Origin: Stenotrophomonas indicatrix
GTDB taxonomy: Bacteria > Pseudomonadota > Gammaproteobacteria > Xanthomonadales > Xanthomonadaceae
Direction of reading: 5' to 3'
Length of the DNA: 64,000 nt
Assembly: GCF_002750975.1 (NCBI RefSeq)
Contig: NZ_PEJS01000001.1
Location: 3,162,001 to 3,226,000, forward strand
Positions 61,763 through 64,000 of the stretch are shown in pieces (the stretch's first letter is position 1; each line of letters starts with the position of its first letter). The notes under the pieces are model-generated. The model had not been told where the DNA came from and ran no database searches. It worked only from the letters and a program-made list of their open reading frames with translations. The position numbers and the translations under genes are program-made.

Positions 61763-62581
61763 ATGAAAGCACTGCACTCCCTGTTCCTCGCCGCCGCCCT
61801 CGCGCCGGCCCTGCTGACCCTGTCCGCACCCGCCCATGCCTGGGGCGCGCAAGGCCACCGCCTGGTCGCCGAAGTCGCCGACAGCCGCCTCAACCCGACC
61901 ACGCGCGCTGAAGTCGACCGCCTGCTGGCCACCGAACCCGGCGCCACCCTTGCCAGCATCGCGCCCTGGGCCGACCAGCTGCGCGCCAAGGACCCGGGCC
62001 TGGGCCGTCGCTCGGCCGGTTGGCACTACGTCAACATCGCCGAAGATGGCTGCCACTACGAGGCGCCGAAGCACTGCAAGAGCGGCAACTGCATCGTCGA
62101 AGCGCTGAAGGCGCAGAGCGCGATCCTCGGCGACCGCAGCCTGACCGATGGCGAGCGCCTGCAGGCACTGAAATTCGTCGTGCATCTGGTCGGTGACATC
62201 CACCAGCCGATGCACGCCGGCTACGGCCACGACAAGGGCGGCAACGATTTCCAGCTGCAGTTCGGCAACCGCGGTACCAACCTGCACTCGCTGTGGGACA
62301 GCGGCATGCTCAATACCCGCAAGGTCGACGATGCCGGTTACCTGCCGGTGCTGCGCGCACTGCCGGCGCCGAAGCTGGCACGCCAGTCCAACCCGCAGCG
62401 CGATCCGGTCAGCTGGGCTGAAGCCAGCTGCCGCATTTCGGTGCAACCTGGCGTTTACCCTGCCTCGCGTAAGATCGGCGACGACTACACCACGCGCTAC
62501 CGGCCGGTGGCCGAAGCGCAGCTGCGACTGGCCGGTGAAAACCTGGCGCAGTTGCTGAACCGCGTGCTCGCCACACGCTGA
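61763..62581 (+). CDS. Secreted S1/P1-type nuclease
   Basis: Zinc-dependent nuclease cutting single-stranded DNA/RNA, exported by a signal peptide (LTLSAPAHA). Mature protein begins WGAQGHR, so the N-terminal Trp and a nearby His can bind the trinuclear zinc site as in P1. Other ligands: HYVNIAEDGCHY, FVVHLVGDIHQPMH, GGNDFQLQF and NLHSLWDSG. 272 aa; it fits the S. maltophilia type I nuclease SmNuc1 described in the literature. The MBL-fold gene follows at once. Confidence 0.94.
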   Translation: MKALHSLFLAAALAPALLTLSAPAHAWGAQGHRLVAEVADSRLNPTTRAEVDRLLATEPGATLASIAPWADQLRAKDPGLGRRSAGWHYVNIAEDGCHYEAPKHCKSGNCIVEALKAQSAILGDRSLTDGERLQALKFVVHLVGDIHQPMHAGYGHDKGGNDFQLQFGNRGTNLHSLWDSGMLNTRKVDDAGYLPVLRALPAPKLARQSNPQRDPVSWAEASCRISVQPGVYPASRKIGDDYTTRYRPVAEAQLRLAGENLAQLLNRVLATR

Positions 62582-62591
62582 GGAGTGCCCG

Positions 62592-63392
62592 ATGTCGGTC
62601 CAGGTGCAATCGTTCTTCCACCGTGACAGCAACACCTTCAGCTACCTGGTCAGCGACCCGGCCAGCAGCGAGGCCGCGCTGATCGACCCGGTACTGGATT
62701 ACGACCCGGATACCGACGCCAGCAGCGAATCGCCGGTGCGCGCGATGCTCGATGCCATCGCGCAACAGCAGCTGCACGTGCGCTGGCTGCTGGAAACCCA
62801 CGCCCATGCCGACCACGTGTCGGCAGGACGTCGGCTCAAGCAACGGTTCCCGGATGCGACGCTGGCCATCGGCGAAGGCATCCGTGCGGTGCAGGCCACG
62901 TTTGCACCGCGCTATGGCCTGCAGCTGCCCGAGGAACATGCCGTCTTCGATCACCTGTTCGCTGATGGCGAGACCTTCGCACTGGGTGAACTGCAGGGGC
63001 GCATCATCGCCGTACCCGGCCACACCAGCGACAGCATCGCCTATCTGATCGACGATGCGCTGTTCACCGGCGATTCGTTGTTCATGCCCGATGGCGGCAC
63101 CGCACGCTGCGATTTTCCCGGCGGCGATGCTGCGCAGCTGTACCGCTCGATCCAGCGCCTGCTGGCCCTGCCCGATGCCACCCGCGTATTCGTCTGCCAC
63201 GACTACGGCCCGGGCGGACGCGATTTCGCCAACGAAACCACCATTGGTGAACAGCGCGCGCACAATATCCACGTGCATGAAGGCGTGGCCGAGGCGGAGT
63301 TCGTCAGCGTGCGTCAGGCGCGTGATGCGACCCTGGCAGAACCGCAGCTGATGCAGCCAGCGGTGAAGGCCAACATCCAGGGCGGCGCGTAG
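62592..63392 (+). CDS. MBL-fold metallohydrolase, persulfide-dioxygenase-like
   Basis: 266 aa metallo-beta-lactamase fold. Metal motif THAHADHVSAGRRL (HxHxDH), later His in VPGHTSDS, Asp in FTGDSLFMPDGGTARCDFPGG, and His in VFVCHDYGPGG. The TARCDFPGG segment and length place it with the ETHE1/Blh group (glutathione-persulfide dioxygenases and relatives). Only 10 bp separate it from the nuclease gene, so they are cotranscribed; a functional link is not evident. Confidence 0.92.
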   Translation: MSVQVQSFFHRDSNTFSYLVSDPASSEAALIDPVLDYDPDTDASSESPVRAMLDAIAQQQLHVRWLLETHAHADHVSAGRRLKQRFPDATLAIGEGIRAVQATFAPRYGLQLPEEHAVFDHLFADGETFALGELQGRIIAVPGHTSDSIAYLIDDALFTGDSLFMPDGGTARCDFPGGDAAQLYRSIQRLLALPDATRVFVCHDYGPGGRDFANETTIGEQRAHNIHVHEGVAEAEFVSVRQARDATLAEPQLMQPAVKANIQGGA

Positions 63393-63433
63393 GGCCCGCA
63401 CGGTCGCCTCATCGCGCCAGCAATGACACCGCG

Positions 63434-63994
63434 TCATTTGCCCTGCGTGCGCACCACATGCTGGCCCTTCACGATCTCGAAGGTGAAGGCATACAGCAGG
63501 CTCACCGGCACCGGTTCGACGCGCTCGGCGCCTTCGCAGTCGCCACGGTCGCTCGGCACCTTGCCGGGAGCGAAGTGGCAGACCGCGGCGGGCGAATACT
63601 TCCACATCGCCACCGCCTCCTGCGCAGCCTGCAACAGCGGCGCATTCTCGCTCGCCGCGCCTGCCGCGCATTCGCTGCGGTCGACCAGCGCCAGGCTTCG
63701 CTCGACAGCGCCTTCGGCATCGACCACCACCTGCAGGCAGATCGTGGTCGGCGCCAGCTCGGTGCGCGGGTCACGATCACCGATCTGCGGATCCGGCGCC
63801 GCATACAGCTGCGGCATCCGATAGCCTTCGGTCGCTCCCAGCGTGTACGCCTGCACTTGGCCGCTGCCGCCTTTCCCTTCCGCATGCAGGCGCTGATGGC
63901 CGACACTCTCATTGCGGGTATCGACGGTGGTCAACCGTTCCTGGGTGGCGCAGCCTGCCAGCATCCCCACTGCCAACAGCAGCGCGATGCGCAT
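63434..63994 (-). CDS. Lipoprotein with TonB-C-like domain
   Basis: 186 aa. Signal peptide with lipobox (GMLAGC), so lipidated near residue 15. The C-terminal half (TICLQVVVDAEGAVERSLALV, then AVAMWKYSPA) resembles the periplasmic TonB C-terminal fold. No proline-rich linker or N-terminal helix is present, so it is not an energy transducer. Unknown function. ATG at 63994 chosen over the GTG at 63997. The promoter lies outside the window. Confidence 0.75.
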   Translation of the reverse strand: MRIALLLAVGMLAGCATQERLTTVDTRNESVGHQRLHAEGKGGSGQVQAYTLGATEGYRMPQLYAAPDPQIGDRDPRTELAPTTICLQVVVDAEGAVERSLALVDRSECAAGAASENAPLLQAAQEAVAMWKYSPAAVCHFAPGKVPSDRGDCEGAERVEPVPVSLLYAFTFEIVKGQHVVRTQGK

Positions 63995-64000
63995 CACCTG

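Overview
The window is high-GC gammaproteobacterial chromosome. It almost certainly comes from the Stenotrophomonas maltophilia group (Xanthomonadaceae). Three things point there: many short palindromes with a GTAG/GTGG head (the SMAG class of REP sequences described in S. maltophilia), a type IV pilus block ordered pilS-pilR / pilB / two pilins / pilC / pilD / coaE as in Xanthomonas, and housekeeping proteins of Xanthomonadaceae type. No phage, insertion sequence or CRISPR array is visible. Most of the window looks like core genome.

Layout. 1-4.7 kb: 3' end of an alpha/beta hydrolase, glutamine-dependent NAD synthetase, and sucCD. 5.1-14.4 kb: type IV pilus regulation and assembly (PilS/PilR, PilB, two tandem pilins, PilC, PilD), then coaE; the main pilin has a good sigma-54 promoter. 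14.4-19.9 kb: a small unknown protein, a ColRS/RaxRH-like two-component pair, two tandem paralogous secreted proteins and RimK. 19.9-24.2 kb: a probable accessory cassette (GlxA-type AraC regulator, MFS transporter, hotdog thioesterase and a frameshifted acyl-CoA dehydrogenase), then tRNA-Gly(CCC). 24.4-34.3 kb: GDSL autotransporter esterase, thiS-thiG-trmB, an SLC13-type transporter, a Rieske protein, an FAH-family enzyme, MscL and an M28 peptidase. 34.4-44.7 kb: SpoU-type rRNA methyltransferase with AGCS amino-acid symporter, GNAT acetyltransferase with an RND efflux pair, and a TonB-dependent copper receptor with a DUF2946 protein. 45.3-49.6 kb: divergent cysB/cysK, macrodomain protein and a PPC-repeat lipoprotein. 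49.7-60.3 kb: a leftward lower-glycolysis cluster (gap, pgk with a HAD phosphatase, pyk, class I aldolase), interrupted by a DUF2339/DUF3999 membrane pair. 60.4-64 kb: ompW with an FNR-type box, S1/P1 nuclease, MBL-fold hydrolase and a lipoprotein.

The most unusual structure is intergenic. Seven copies of a composite nested-hairpin element lie in four gene-free gaps (30.2, 44.7-45.3, 54.5-55.0 and 61.1-61.7 kb). The loops and core are conserved between copies. The long stems differ in sequence from locus to locus, yet at each locus the two arms are complementary to each other, with 0-1 mismatches in six copies and about four in the seventh. Several copies also carry a small head hairpin with a TGC loop, a GGCAAC/AGCAAC hexamer tract and SMAG palindromes on the far side. 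Two copies share an inserted 77-bp module. I know no name for this family.

All functional calls come from reading the translated sequence and from knowledge of the families. No database search was run.
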